Source of the DNA: Fluviibacter phosphoraccumulans
GTDB lineage: Bacteria; Pseudomonadota; Gammaproteobacteria; Burkholderiales; Rhodocyclaceae
Assembly: GCF_016110345.1 (NCBI RefSeq)
Contig: NZ_AP019011.1
Coordinates: forward strand, 2,108,001 to 2,172,000
Direction of reading: 5' to 3'
Length of the DNA stretch: 64,000 nt
Shown piece after piece: positions 34,483 to 43,019 of this stretch (the stretch's first letter is position 1; the number at the start of each line of letters is the position of its first letter). The position numbers and the translations under genes were made by a program. The notes under the pieces were generated by a model. The model did not search any database. It was not told the DNA's origin and saw only the letters and a list, made by a program, of their open reading frames with translations.

Positions 34483-35416
34483 AGCCGGGGTCAAGCAAAA
34501 AGGCGAACTAAAAACTGCGCGCATTCCCATTAAGATTGTGCCGCAGGAAGCATTGCGCAAACCGGACTGGATCCGCGTCAAAGCCGGCAACGATGCCGGG
34601 CGCTTTGGCGAAATCAAGAAAATGCTGCGCGACCAGAAGTTGCACACGGTTTGCGAAGAAGCCGCTTGCCCGAATATCGGTGAGTGCTTTGGCCGGGGCA
34701 CCGCCACCTTCATGATTCTTGGGGACATCTGCACGCGCCGTTGTCCTTTCTGTGATGTCGGGCACGGTAAGCCCCTGCCGCCGGATGTCGATGAGCCGCG
34801 TCACCTGGCAGAGTCCGTAGCGAATCTGAAATTGCGTTATGTGGTCATTACCAGTGTGGATCGTGACGATCTGCGCGACGGTGGCGCACAACACTTTGTT
34901 GATGTGATCCGTGCGGTGCGTGAAGCCTCGCCGACCACCACGATTGAAGTGCTGGTGCCGGATTTCCGTGGGCGTATGGATGTGGCGCTGGATATTTTTG
35001 GCCAGGCCTTACCGGATGTGATGAATCACAATCTGGAAACGGTGCCCCGTCTTTATAAGCAGGCACGCCCCGGTGCCGATTATGCGCACTCATTGAACTT
35101 CCTCAAGGCATTCAAAGAACGCTATCCGCAGGTGCCTACCAAGTCAGGCCTGATGGTTGGACTCGGCGAAACCGATGAAGAAATCATCGAAGAGCTCAAA
35201 GACATGCGGGCGCACGACATCAATTTACTGACCATTGGTCAGTATCTGGCGCCATCGAATCATCACCTGCCGGTGCAGCGTTACGTGCACCCCGATACCT
35301 TCAAGCACTTTGAAACCGAGGCTTTGGCGCTTGGCTTCGAAGGGGCTGCTTGTGGTCCGATGGTGCGCTCCAGTTATTGGGCCGACCAGCAGGCGCATAG
35401 CGCCGGTGTGGTCTGA
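34475..35416 (+). CDS. lipA: Lipoyl synthase
   Basis: A radical-SAM enzyme that inserts two sulfurs into the octanoyl chain. The 313-residue protein carries the auxiliary cluster cysteines Cys60, Cys65 and Cys71 and the radical-SAM cluster cysteines Cys86, Cys90 and Cys93 (CTRRCPFC), then the usual GLGETDEEI and a C-terminal serine (VRSSYWAD) that ligates the auxiliary cluster. GGAG nine bases before this ATG, inside the lipB end, sets the start. Confidence 0.97.
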   Translation: MAEAGVKQKGELKTARIPIKIVPQEALRKPDWIRVKAGNDAGRFGEIKKMLRDQKLHTVCEEAACPNIGECFGRGTATFMILGDICTRRCPFCDVGHGKPLPPDVDEPRHLAESVANLKLRYVVITSVDRDDLRDGGAQHFVDVIRAVREASPTTTIEVLVPDFRGRMDVALDIFGQALPDVMNHNLETVPRLYKQARPGADYAHSLNFLKAFKERYPQVPTKSGLMVGLGETDEEIIEELKDMRAHDINLLTIGQYLAPSNHHLPVQRYVHPDTFKHFETEALALGFEGAACGPMVRSSYWADQQAHSAGVV

Positions 35417-35441
35417 GTAAAACCGACTGTTGAGTTTTACT
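35416..35441. terminator. Weak hairpin between convergent lipA and patatin genes
   Basis: AGTAAAAC and GTTTTACT form a perfect 8-bp AT-rich stem with a 10-base loop, overlapping the lipA stop region. It lacks a strong T-tract, so its efficiency as a terminator is doubtful. Confidence 0.35.
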
Positions 35442-36906
35442 GTCGATTTGCCGGCGCTGTGGCTGTCGTCGGTGACTCAACAATCTGAATGTTGGTGTCA
35501 GCGACCAGTCGTTTGAAATCGGGTGAGTTCATCAGCGCCTTGGCTGCACCAGCGCGCAGGCGATCAACGGCCTCATCGGTGAGCACAAACGAAGTCGGTA
35601 ACTCATTTAAATAGTCCCGTTCTTCGGCATCGGGCACACCCGCAAACGAAACGTTGATGGTGTAGATCTTGGCTTGCGGCACACGACGAATTGCTTCGAG
35701 GGCCGCATTGGAGTTTTTCTTGCTGATGCGTTGAACGGCAGGCAGATCTTTCACTTCGCGCATCATGTCCCAGCGGGCTTCAATATCCCGTAGGTATTCG
35801 ATCTGCTCATTGGAATATCGATCGATCGGAACGCCTGCGGCTTTGACCAGAATGGATAGCGTGCTCGGCGGATCTTCGGATCGGTTCCAGGTGGTTTTCG
35901 GTGTGGAAACCGAATTAACCACAATGACGATGATCCGTTTGACATGATCCAGCGGCGTTTTGTAACCAGCTTCGCGCAGGGCTTCCATGGTGTTAAACAC
36001 ATCGAGGCCGCCACGTAGACCCAGATTGTCTGAAATACCGCCATCAACCAGGTGCAGGTAAGGCTCACCACCATTCATGAAGCCTTCCAGCTCGTGAATC
36101 CGTTCCAGTGTTCTTGCAGCAGGTCTGGGTGGGTTGGGCGTGTTCAGAAACGGCATGAACCAATTGGGCAAATGTTTGCCACAGGAGCCGCCATAGTTGT
36201 TAATGGTGAGGGGCGAGAGTACGACCGGCACCGCCGATGAGGCGGCGGCCGCGCGCGATAGGCGGAAAGAGCCGAGGTCCGCGCAGAGTGCATCGAAGTT
36301 GGAGTGGGCAAACAGAATTCTGGAGCCGGTGGCCAGATCCGTGGCAGAAATGGCGATCACCGGCCCATTCTTACGTTCAAGATCGGCAAAGGTCGCACCG
36401 TCGAATAGAATTTCGTCATAAAGGTCGGCCGCCAGTTCGGAGCGGCCCCAGCCGGTTGACGAGAGATAGCCCCAGTTCAACGGATTCAAGCTGCGCCCGA
36501 TGATCTCGCCTTGCACGTTGCGTTTGAGAAATCGGCTTTCGTATTGATCAAAGAGCTGTTCACCATAAAGGCCATAAGCCAAGGCAGTGAAGCTGCCTCC
36601 GGAGACGCCAGTGATCACGTCGATATGATCAATCATGCGCGAGCGCTCGCCCTGAGCATTCACGAACTCGGTTTTTCTGAGCGTCTCCAGCACGCCATAA
36701 GAAAACGCAGCGGCGCGCGTTCCGCCCCCGGAAAAGGCGATCGCTACCAGCGTCGATTCTTGAGCCGCGTTTTGTCCTTTGCGTTCGAAGTTATAGATCT
36801 TGTCAGGGGGCACGCTTGCGATAGGCGGATTAATCGGGCGTGTCGCGCAGGCCGTGAGCGCACACCATGACAGCGTCAGCAGGAGGAGCTTGAAATGGGT
36901 GCGCAT
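35437..36906 (-). CDS. Patatin-like phospholipase lipoprotein
   Basis: A 489-residue patatin-family lipid hydrolase. The N-terminus is a signal ending LTAC, so a lipoprotein is predicted. The oxyanion segment SGGGTRAAAF, the nucleophile in GVSGGSF and the Asp of VDGGISDN make up the Ser-Asp dyad site. The C-terminal third has no recognised domain. The start at 36906 follows a short AGG and gives the signal peptide; a longer frame to 36951 would overlap purT. Substrate unknown. Confidence 0.85.
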   Translation of the reverse strand: MRTHFKLLLLTLSWCALTACATRPINPPIASVPPDKIYNFERKGQNAAQESTLVAIAFSGGGTRAAAFSYGVLETLRKTEFVNAQGERSRMIDHIDVITGVSGGSFTALAYGLYGEQLFDQYESRFLKRNVQGEIIGRSLNPLNWGYLSSTGWGRSELAADLYDEILFDGATFADLERKNGPVIAISATDLATGSRILFAHSNFDALCADLGSFRLSRAAAASSAVPVVLSPLTINNYGGSCGKHLPNWFMPFLNTPNPPRPAARTLERIHELEGFMNGGEPYLHLVDGGISDNLGLRGGLDVFNTMEALREAGYKTPLDHVKRIIVIVVNSVSTPKTTWNRSEDPPSTLSILVKAAGVPIDRYSNEQIEYLRDIEARWDMMREVKDLPAVQRISKKNSNAALEAIRRVPQAKIYTINVSFAGVPDAEERDYLNELPTSFVLTDEAVDRLRAGAAKALMNSPDFKRLVADTNIQIVESPTTATAPANRQ

Positions 36907-36914
36907 ATTTTTGC

Positions 36915-38117
36915 CTAGTGCCCGCGCACCGGCTGAACGCGCGACGCGCATTCTTTGGCTTTCTTGCGGGCGTCATCGGTGTCTTGGCCGGTCGCCAGTG
37001 CGACCCCCATGCGGCGACGGGTAAAGCTTTCCGGTTTGCCGAACAGACGCAGATCACTATCGGGCACTTGCAGGGCGTGCGCTACCCCTTCGAAAGCGAT
37101 CCCCTTCTCTTCCAGCCCGCCATAGATCACGGCCGAGGCGCCCGGTTGGCTGCATGCTGTGTTAACCGGCAGGCCAAGAATGGCGCGCGCGTGCAGTTCA
37201 AATTCGGATTGGCGTTGGGTGCATAGGGTAACGAGGCCAGTGTCATGAGGGCGCGGGCTGACCTCGGAGAACCAGACCTCATCACCCTTCACAAACAGTT
37301 CAACGCCGAAGATGCCGCGACCGCCCAGGTTTTCTGTCACAGCCTGCGCAATTTCGCGTGAGCGTTCGATGGCTTTCTGCGACATCGGCATCGGTTGCCA
37401 GGATTCGACATAGTCGCCTTTGACCTGCACGTGCCCAATCGGATCACAGAAGAAGGTTTCCACGTGGCCCGAGGCGCCAACGGCACGCACGGTCAATTGA
37501 GTAATCTCGTAATCAAAGTCGATCATGCCTTCGACAATCACACGACCCTGATTAACGCGCCCGCCTGCCGCTGCGTAATCCCAGGCCGGCTTTACCTCTT
37601 CCGGTGTGCGCACAAGAGACTGGCCTTTACCGGATGAAGACATCACGGGCTTGATGAAACAGGGGTAGCCAATCGCATCAATGGCGGCTTGCATTTCTTC
37701 CAGCGAGTCGGCAAAACGATAGGCAGAAGTGGGTAGCCCCAGGGTTTCTGCCGCCAGACGACGAATGCCTTCGCGGTTCATCGTCAGTTGCGTGGCGCGG
37801 GCAGTCGGGATCACTTCAGCCAGTTTTTCACGTTCAATCTCCACCAGCATGTCGGTAGCAATCGCTTCAATCTCTGGCACCACCAGGTGGGGTTGTTCGC
37901 GAATGACCAGTTCCTTGAGTGCGGCGCCATTAGTCATATCAATCACGTGTGCACGGTGTGCGACCTGCATGGCGGGCGCTCCCGCGTAACGGTCTACGGC
38001 AATGACTTCGCAGCCCAGGCGCTGTAGAGAAATAACCACTTCTTTACCCAGTTCACCGCAGCCGAGCATCATAACGCGCAGTGCGCTGGAAGAATTAGGT
38101 GTGCCAAAACGGAACAT
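36915..38117 (-). CDS. purT: Formate-dependent phosphoribosylglycinamide formyltransferase
   Basis: It formylates GAR with formate and ATP in purine synthesis, an alternative to folate-dependent PurN. The 400-residue ATP-grasp protein shows VMMLGCGELGKEV, FIKPVMSSSGKGQS (the phosphate-binding loop), IVEGMIDFDYEIT and VSPRPHDTGLVTL. It lies eight bases upstream of the patatin gene and ten bases downstream of pncC, so all may share a transcript. Confidence 0.96.
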   Translation of the reverse strand: MFRFGTPNSSSALRVMMLGCGELGKEVVISLQRLGCEVIAVDRYAGAPAMQVAHRAHVIDMTNGAALKELVIREQPHLVVPEIEAIATDMLVEIEREKLAEVIPTARATQLTMNREGIRRLAAETLGLPTSAYRFADSLEEMQAAIDAIGYPCFIKPVMSSSGKGQSLVRTPEEVKPAWDYAAAGGRVNQGRVIVEGMIDFDYEITQLTVRAVGASGHVETFFCDPIGHVQVKGDYVESWQPMPMSQKAIERSREIAQAVTENLGGRGIFGVELFVKGDEVWFSEVSPRPHDTGLVTLCTQRQSEFELHARAILGLPVNTACSQPGASAVIYGGLEEKGIAFEGVAHALQVPDSDLRLFGKPESFTRRRMGVALATGQDTDDARKKAKECASRVQPVRGH

Positions 38118-38127
38118 GACAAAGCCC

Positions 38128-38637
38128 TCAGGAAGAAAAGTTTGTGGGATCAGATAATAAAGACAGTAGCCCGGTTAAGGCATGCGTCACTGACTGCTTA
38201 CGGATCGCTGCCCGATCACCGGTAAATAACACGGTCTCTGTGCGACAAGCCTGTTGATTGGCCCAGCCAAAGCAGACGGTGCCTACCGGTTTGTTCGGCG
38301 TGCCGCCGTCGGGTCCGGCAATGCCGGTGACGGCGATAGCGAAATCGCTGTGGCTGTGCGCACAAGCGCCGCGTGCCATAGCAGCAGCGACCGCTTCGCT
38401 AACGGCACCGTGTTGCGTAATCAGGGCAGCATCAACGCCGAGCTCTTCAGTTTTAGCGGCATTGGAATAGGTGACCCAGCCTCTTTCGAACCAGGCCGAG
38501 CTGCCGGCTTGTGCGGTTATTGACGCGGCGATCATGCCGCCCGTACAAGATTCGGCCGTGACCAATTTTTGGCCTTGATGCACAAGTTGTTCAGCCAATT
38601 GGGTAACGAGTTGCTCAGTTTTGCCAGCGCTGGACAT
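38128..38637 (-). CDS. pncC: Nicotinamide-nucleotide amidase (PncC/CinA C-terminal)
   Basis: It deamidates NMN in NAD salvage. This is the stand-alone 169-residue form with the catalytic segment TAESCTGGMIAASI, the basic ARGA region and VTGIAGPDGGTPNKPVGTV. The ATG shares a base with the pgpA stop, which fixes the start; a longer frame to 38772 is a shadow of pgpA. It is the last gene of the riboflavin/thiamin operon. Confidence 0.93.
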   Translation of the reverse strand: MSSAGKTEQLVTQLAEQLVHQGQKLVTAESCTGGMIAASITAQAGSSAWFERGWVTYSNAAKTEELGVDAALITQHGAVSEAVAAAMARGACAHSHSDFAIAVTGIAGPDGGTPNKPVGTVCFGWANQQACRTETVLFTGDRAAIRKQSVTHALTGLLSLLSDPTNFSS

Positions 38638-39188
38638 CAGTGGTGCGTTCCTAGATAAACGACGACCAGCAGCACAGCCAACGTCATCACGGTGTAAAGC
38701 GCGGCAATCACATCGTCCATCATCACGCCATAGCCGTTGTTGACCTTGCGGTCGTAGTAGCTGGCGGGCCACGGCTTTTTAATGTCATAGAAGCGGAACA
38801 AGGCAAAGGCGATTCCTTGCCACAGGAGGTTGTCTCCCATGACTTGAGACAGCATCCAGAGTACCGCCCAGAAGGGCACGATCTCGTCCCAGACAATGCT
38901 GCCATGATCAATCTCGCCGAGCGCATTGCCGGTTTTCTCGATGGCAACAATGCCCAGTACAAAGCCGAGCAGGATTAGTAAGAGAAATCCATTAGCGGGT
39001 AGGGCCAGGTCGATTGCGCGAAAAGTTGCCCAGGCGAACAGCGTGCCGAAAGTGCCCGGCGCAAATGGCGATAATCCACTGCCAAAGCCGAGAGCAATGA
39101 GGTGTAACGGATGGCCCAACAGAAAGCGCAGGGTCGGTTGATGCGCTGGTGCGGCATCGGTCTTGGGCGTGGTGTGGCGTTCTGTCAT
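38637..39188 (-). CDS. pgpA: Phosphatidylglycerophosphatase A
   Basis: It removes phosphate from phosphatidylglycerol phosphate at the inner membrane. The 183-residue protein has about four membrane helices and the family segments FGSGLSPFAPGTFGTL, DEIVPFW and RFYDIKKPWPASYYD. It follows thiL by 12 bases and precedes pncC with a one-base overlap. This thiL-pgpA-pncC order is common in proteobacteria. Confidence 0.94.
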   Translation of the reverse strand: MTERHTTPKTDAAPAHQPTLRFLLGHPLHLIALGFGSGLSPFAPGTFGTLFAWATFRAIDLALPANGFLLLILLGFVLGIVAIEKTGNALGEIDHGSIVWDEIVPFWAVLWMLSQVMGDNLLWQGIAFALFRFYDIKKPWPASYYDRKVNNGYGVMMDDVIAALYTVMTLAVLLVVVYLGTHH

Positions 39189-39200
39189 GACGATGTTGGC

Positions 39201-40193
39201 TCAGGCAAAGTGGTCGTATCCTTGACGGATGCTGGCAAGGTCAATCGGTTGTTGCTGGGCATCAAGTAGGTTGATGCGGCCAGCGGTGCCGTCTGCGTGC
39301 ATTTGGCCAATACGGTGCAGGGGCAGGTCCAGCTGAGACGATAGCGCTGTGAGTGCCTCGCGCGCAGCCGCGGGTGCCGTAAAGAGTAGCTCGTAATCAT
39401 CGCCGCCGCCGAGCAGACAGTGTTGCCAGAGTGCGTCGTTCACACCGGTGGGCGTCGCTGGTAGCGCTGCCTGATGCAGTGTTGCAGCAAGTCCCGATGC
39501 GGTCGTGATATGGCCCAGGTCTTGTAGCAGGCCATCGGAGACATCAAGACAGCTGTGCGCCAGCCCGGTGAGCGCTAAACCGAGTGCAACTCGAGGTAGC
39601 GGCCGATGCAGTGCCTTGCTGGCAAGTGCTGCCAGCGTTGGGGCTAAGGTTGTTGTGCCGAGTTTGTATGCGAGACCCAGCGCCGCAAGCCCGGGGTTCC
39701 CCGAGATCCAGATGTCGTCCTGATCCTGCGCGCCGCTGCGGCGTAAGGCCTGGCCTGGCTGAACGCTGCCAATGGCAGTGACACAGAAAGTGCGTGGACC
39801 GCGCGTCGTATCGCCACCGATCAGGTCGACACCGAACTGTTGAGCGCAAGTTGAGAAACCACGAAAGAATTGGTCGACCCAGCCACTACTTGCATCGTCA
39901 GCGGATAAAGCAACGGCCAATGTGACATAGCGGGGCTTGGCGCCCATGGCGGCCAGGTCAGATAAATTGACGGCCAGCGTTTTCCAACCCAGGTTTTCAG
40001 GATCATCCGTGGCTAAAAAATGCGTCCCTTCCACCAGCATATCGGTGGTGATGGCCCATGCGGTGCCGTTTTCCGGGGGGGCGATCAGTGCGCAGTCGTC
40101 ACCGGGGCCAAGCAGCAGACCAGGTGCTGGCATTGCGCTGGCAACACCTGCCTGATTAAGCAGGCGTTCGATCAGGGCGAACTCGCCTGCCAT
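39201..40193 (-). CDS. thiL: Thiamine-monophosphate kinase
   Basis: It phosphorylates thiamin monophosphate to the active diphosphate. The 330-residue protein starts EFALIERLL and has the ATP/Mg segments LGPGDDCALI, DMLVEGTHF, VNLSDLAAMGAKP and IGGDTTRG in order, then DVSDGLLQDLGH and GGGDDYELLF. It follows nusB by seven bases. Confidence 0.95.
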   Translation of the reverse strand: MAGEFALIERLLNQAGVASAMPAPGLLLGPGDDCALIAPPENGTAWAITTDMLVEGTHFLATDDPENLGWKTLAVNLSDLAAMGAKPRYVTLAVALSADDASSGWVDQFFRGFSTCAQQFGVDLIGGDTTRGPRTFCVTAIGSVQPGQALRRSGAQDQDDIWISGNPGLAALGLAYKLGTTTLAPTLAALASKALHRPLPRVALGLALTGLAHSCLDVSDGLLQDLGHITTASGLAATLHQAALPATPTGVNDALWQHCLLGGGDDYELLFTAPAAAREALTALSSQLDLPLHRIGQMHADGTAGRINLLDAQQQPIDLASIRQGYDHFA

Positions 40194-40200
40194 GATAGGG

Positions 40201-40674
40201 TCAGCGGTTAGGCCGGTTGCTTTCTAGGGGGCGTAGTGTCGGCCCCAGGCGATCCAGAACGCCGTTAACAAACTTGTGGCCATCGGTGCCGCCAAAAGTT
40301 TTAGCCAGCTCGATGGCTTCATTGAGCACAACGCGCAGGGGTGTCTCCGGGCTGTTGGCCATTTCGTAGGCGCCGATGAGCAGGATGCAGGCTTCAACGG
40401 GTGAAAGCTCTTCGAAAGGGCGGTCCAGCAAAGGGGTCAGTTGCTCACGCAGGGTTTCGTGCTGGGCAATACTGCCGCGTAGCAAGCCGATCGCAAAATT
40501 CTGTTCCAGATTGCGTAGCGTGTTAAAGCCTTCGACTTCGTGCAGCGCCGTTTCGCAAGCAGCCAGATCCTGGCTGCCGACTTGCCAGCCATAAAGGGCC
40601 TGGAGGGCTGCTTCGCGAGCGCGGCGGCGGGCAGGCTTTGGGCCGTCGGCTGGTTTGGCGTTTTGTTGGGTCAT
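40201..40674 (-). CDS. nusB: Transcription antitermination protein NusB
   Basis: An RNA-binding factor that with NusE/S10 recognises boxA and supports rRNA transcription. The 157-residue helical protein opens with a charged extension, then ARRRAREAALQALYGWQ, and ends with the conserved FVNGVLDRL. It sits two bases after ribH, the usual ribH-nusB pair. Confidence 0.94.
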   Translation of the reverse strand: MTQQNAKPADGPKPARRRAREAALQALYGWQVGSQDLAACETALHEVEGFNTLRNLEQNFAIGLLRGSIAQHETLREQLTPLLDRPFEELSPVEACILLIGAYEMANSPETPLRVVLNEAIELAKTFGGTDGHKFVNGVLDRLGPTLRPLESNRPNR

Positions 40675-40676
40675 GC

Positions 40677-41174
40677 TCAGCCTCTTGCGGGTTGGGGTTT
40701 TTCGCCAGAGCGAATGGCTGCGTGTAGGCGTGCCATTTCCACGGCGCAGCGGGCGCAGTCAGCGCCCTTGTCATGCATGCGCACCAGCGCCTGGTCATCG
40801 TTTTCGGTGGTGAGAATGCCGTTGGCAATCGGCACACCTGTGGCCAGTTGTACTTCCATGACGGCGCGACAGCTGTCATTGCTGACGACTTCAAAATGGT
40901 AGGTTTCGCCACGCACCACGGCGCCCAGGGCAATCAGGGCATCGTAAGGCGATGTTTCTTCATCGGCCAGGCTTTGCAGCACGAGCGGAATCTCCAGCGC
41001 ACCGGGTACGCTACACACGGTAATGTCTTGAGCACTCACGCCCAGTTGGTGCAATTCATTGATGGCGCCGGAGAGTAGCCCATCACAAATGTCTTGATTG
41101 AAGCGGGCAACGACGACGCCAATCCGCAGGCCTTCGCCGTTTTCATTGCTGGGGTATTCCTGATAGCGGGTCAT
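40677..41174 (-). CDS. ribH: 6,7-dimethyl-8-ribityllumazine synthase
   Basis: It condenses the two riboflavin precursors to lumazine. The 165-residue protein has VVVARFNQDICD, the phosphate-binding PGALEIP and GAVVRGETYHFE with the catalytic histidine. It follows the ribBX gene by 18 bases. Confidence 0.96.
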   Translation of the reverse strand: MTRYQEYPSNENGEGLRIGVVVARFNQDICDGLLSGAINELHQLGVSAQDITVCSVPGALEIPLVLQSLADEETSPYDALIALGAVVRGETYHFEVVSNDSCRAVMEVQLATGVPIANGILTTENDDQALVRMHDKGADCARCAVEMARLHAAIRSGEKPQPARG

Positions 41175-41192
41175 TACGGATCCTATAGGTTG

Positions 41193-42323
41193 TTACAGAC
41201 TGGTTCGGCTGCCGTCGGGCAACTGGAAACCAGTGATTTCGAGATCGAAGCCGGTCATGGCCGGAATGCGTTGTGGGCTCGAGAGCAAACGCATCTTGTG
41301 CACGCCCAGGTCACGCAGAATCTGCGCCCCGATGCCATGCAGCAGGGGGTCCCATTTGCGCGGTGGCACCTGTTCCGTGCTGCGCGTCAGGCCTTGCAGC
41401 AGTTCTTGCCCACTCAGTGGTTTGTGCAGCATCACCAGCACGCCCTGCTCGGCGGTGCCAATGGCGGCCATGGCATCGTCGAGCATGATGCTGTGTCCAG
41501 TGCCTTCCGGCGCCAGAAAATCCAGAATAGATACCGGTACATGAACGCGCACCAGTGTTTCGCTTTGCGGCGTAGGCGCACCTTTGACGAGGGCTAGATG
41601 CACTTCATCGGATGTTTTGTCGGCGTAGGTGTGTAGCGTAAACGTGCCGTGACGTGTTGTGAGCTCGCGCGAACCAGCGCGGGCCACCAACGTTTCGTGC
41701 TGGCTACGATAATGGATCAGATCGGCAATGGTGCCAATCTTGAGCCCGTGTTGGGCCGCAAATTCACGTAGCTCCGGCAGGCGTGCCATGGAGCCGTCTT
41801 CACTCATGATCTCGCAAATCACCGAAGCGGGGCTCAGCCCAGCCAGTGTGGCCAGATCGCAACCGGCTTCGGTATGACCAGCGCGGACAAGGACACCGCC
41901 GGGGCGCGCCATGATCGGGAAGATATGACCCGGTTGCACGATATCGGTGGCTTTAGCATTGGCCGCTACAGCGGCTTGAATGGTGCGGGCGCGGTCGTGT
42001 GCGGAGATGCCGGTGGTGACGCCTTCAGCCGCTTCGATCGATACGGTGAATGCCGTGCCAAACTGGGCTTTATTGTCGCGCGCCATTTGGTTCAGGCCCA
42101 GTTGGCGGCAGCGTTGTTCGGTGAGCGTCAGGCAGATGAGGCCGCGACCAAAGCGGGCCATGAAGTTAATGGCTTCGGGCGTGACATGGTCAGCCGCCAG
42201 CACCAGATCGCCTTCGTTTTCGCGATCTTCTTCATCCACCAGTACCACCATACGGCCAGCGCGGAGTTCGGCAATGATTTCCAGTGTGGGGGAAATGCGT
42301 GGCAACGTATCTTCAGTACTCAT
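41193..42323 (-). CDS. ribB: DHBP synthase fused to a degenerate cyclohydrolase II domain (RibBX)
   Basis: The N-terminal 200 residues are a normal 3,4-dihydroxy-2-butanone-4-phosphate synthase (DEEDRENEGDLVLA; HIFPIMARPGGVLVRAGHTEA). The C-terminal 170 residues have the cyclohydrolase II fold pattern but lack the zinc-binding CX10CXC segment: VRVHVPVSILDFLAPEG stands where RVHSECLTGDVF would be. It should therefore not hydrolyse GTP and a separate ribA is needed elsewhere. Such hybrids are common in proteobacteria and have been called RibBX. It overlaps ribE by four bases. Confidence 0.93.
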   Translation of the reverse strand: MSTEDTLPRISPTLEIIAELRAGRMVVLVDEEDRENEGDLVLAADHVTPEAINFMARFGRGLICLTLTEQRCRQLGLNQMARDNKAQFGTAFTVSIEAAEGVTTGISAHDRARTIQAAVAANAKATDIVQPGHIFPIMARPGGVLVRAGHTEAGCDLATLAGLSPASVICEIMSEDGSMARLPELREFAAQHGLKIGTIADLIHYRSQHETLVARAGSRELTTRHGTFTLHTYADKTSDEVHLALVKGAPTPQSETLVRVHVPVSILDFLAPEGTGHSIMLDDAMAAIGTAEQGVLVMLHKPLSGQELLQGLTRSTEQVPPRKWDPLLHGIGAQILRDLGVHKMRLLSSPQRIPAMTGFDLEITGFQLPDGSRTSL

Positions 42324-42937
42324 GATTGGGTGTAGCTCAGCAGACGCTCGCAGTAACGGGCGATGACGTCGATTTCAAGATTGACGGGGGCGTTCACCGT
42401 CAGGCTATGCAACATGGTGTTCTGTAGCGTGTGCGGAATCAGGTTGATCGAGAACTGACGACCCTCGACCTCATTCACAGTCAGGCTGGTGCCGTTAACG
42501 GTGATAGAGCCTTTGCGTGCGATAAAAGGCGCCAGCGCTTCTGGCGCCTCGATGGTCAACAGCCAGTCACCCTGCGTATCGTCGGTTGTCGGCGCGAAGT
42601 GACGCACTGTGCCGATGCCATCCACATGACCGGTGACCAGGTGGCCACCCAGACGATCGGCGAGACGCAGCGCTTTTTCCAGGTTGAGCGCGCCGTCAGC
42701 CGTGAGTCCGGTTGTGCAACGCAGGGTCTCGTCCGATACATCGACCACGAAGGCGGTGGGTTGCCCAGGCGGAAGCAGATCAACGACCGTCAGGCAGATA
42801 CCGTTGCAGGCGATGGAATCACCCAGGATCACGTCGTTGAGGTCTAGTCCGCCGGCGTGAATGGTCAGTCGCACGCCGCTCGTACGCGGGGCAACCTCTT
42901 GTACTTTTCCGACAGCGGCAATGATTCCTGAAAACAT
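42320..42937 (-). CDS. ribE: Riboflavin synthase alpha chain
   Basis: It dismutates two lumazine molecules to riboflavin. The 205-residue protein has the two tandem lumazine-binding halves, opening MFSGIIAAVGKV and with GHLVTGHVDGIGTV near residue 95. The ATG at 42937 gives the universal MF-GI start; a longer frame to 42976 is not supported. It leads the ribE-ribBX-ribH-nusB-thiL-pgpA-pncC operon. There is no room for an FMN riboswitch upstream. Confidence 0.95.
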   Translation of the reverse strand: MFSGIIAAVGKVQEVAPRTSGVRLTIHAGGLDLNDVILGDSIACNGICLTVVDLLPPGQPTAFVVDVSDETLRCTTGLTADGALNLEKALRLADRLGGHLVTGHVDGIGTVRHFAPTTDDTQGDWLLTIEAPEALAPFIARKGSITVNGTSLTVNEVEGRQFSINLIPHTLQNTMLHSLTVNAPVNLEIDVIARYCERLLSYTQS

Positions 42938-42966
42938 GGCTTCTACAGGGGGTGAGTAAGGACGAA

Positions 42967-42975
42967 ATTCTAACA
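42967..42975 (-). promoter_or_regulatory. Extended -10 promoter of the ribE operon
   Basis: Read on the minus strand this is TGTTAGAAT, a TGn extension plus TAGAAT (five of six to consensus), 29 bases before the ribE ATG. No clear -35 is present, as is usual for extended -10 promoters. Confidence 0.5.
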
Positions 42976-43019
42976 TGCGCCCCCTGTCTAAGCCGCGCTG
43001 AGTGGGTAGTTTCCGATCG

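Noticed and set aside
38637..38772. Longer pncC reading frame (extra 45 codons)
   Set aside because: The extension lies in the pgpA coding region, and the shorter start shares a base with the pgpA stop and matches the stand-alone amidase length.
42938..43019. Possible FMN riboswitch before ribE
   Set aside because: The gap is only 82 bases and none of the conserved RFN stems is visible; a simple extended -10 promoter explains it.
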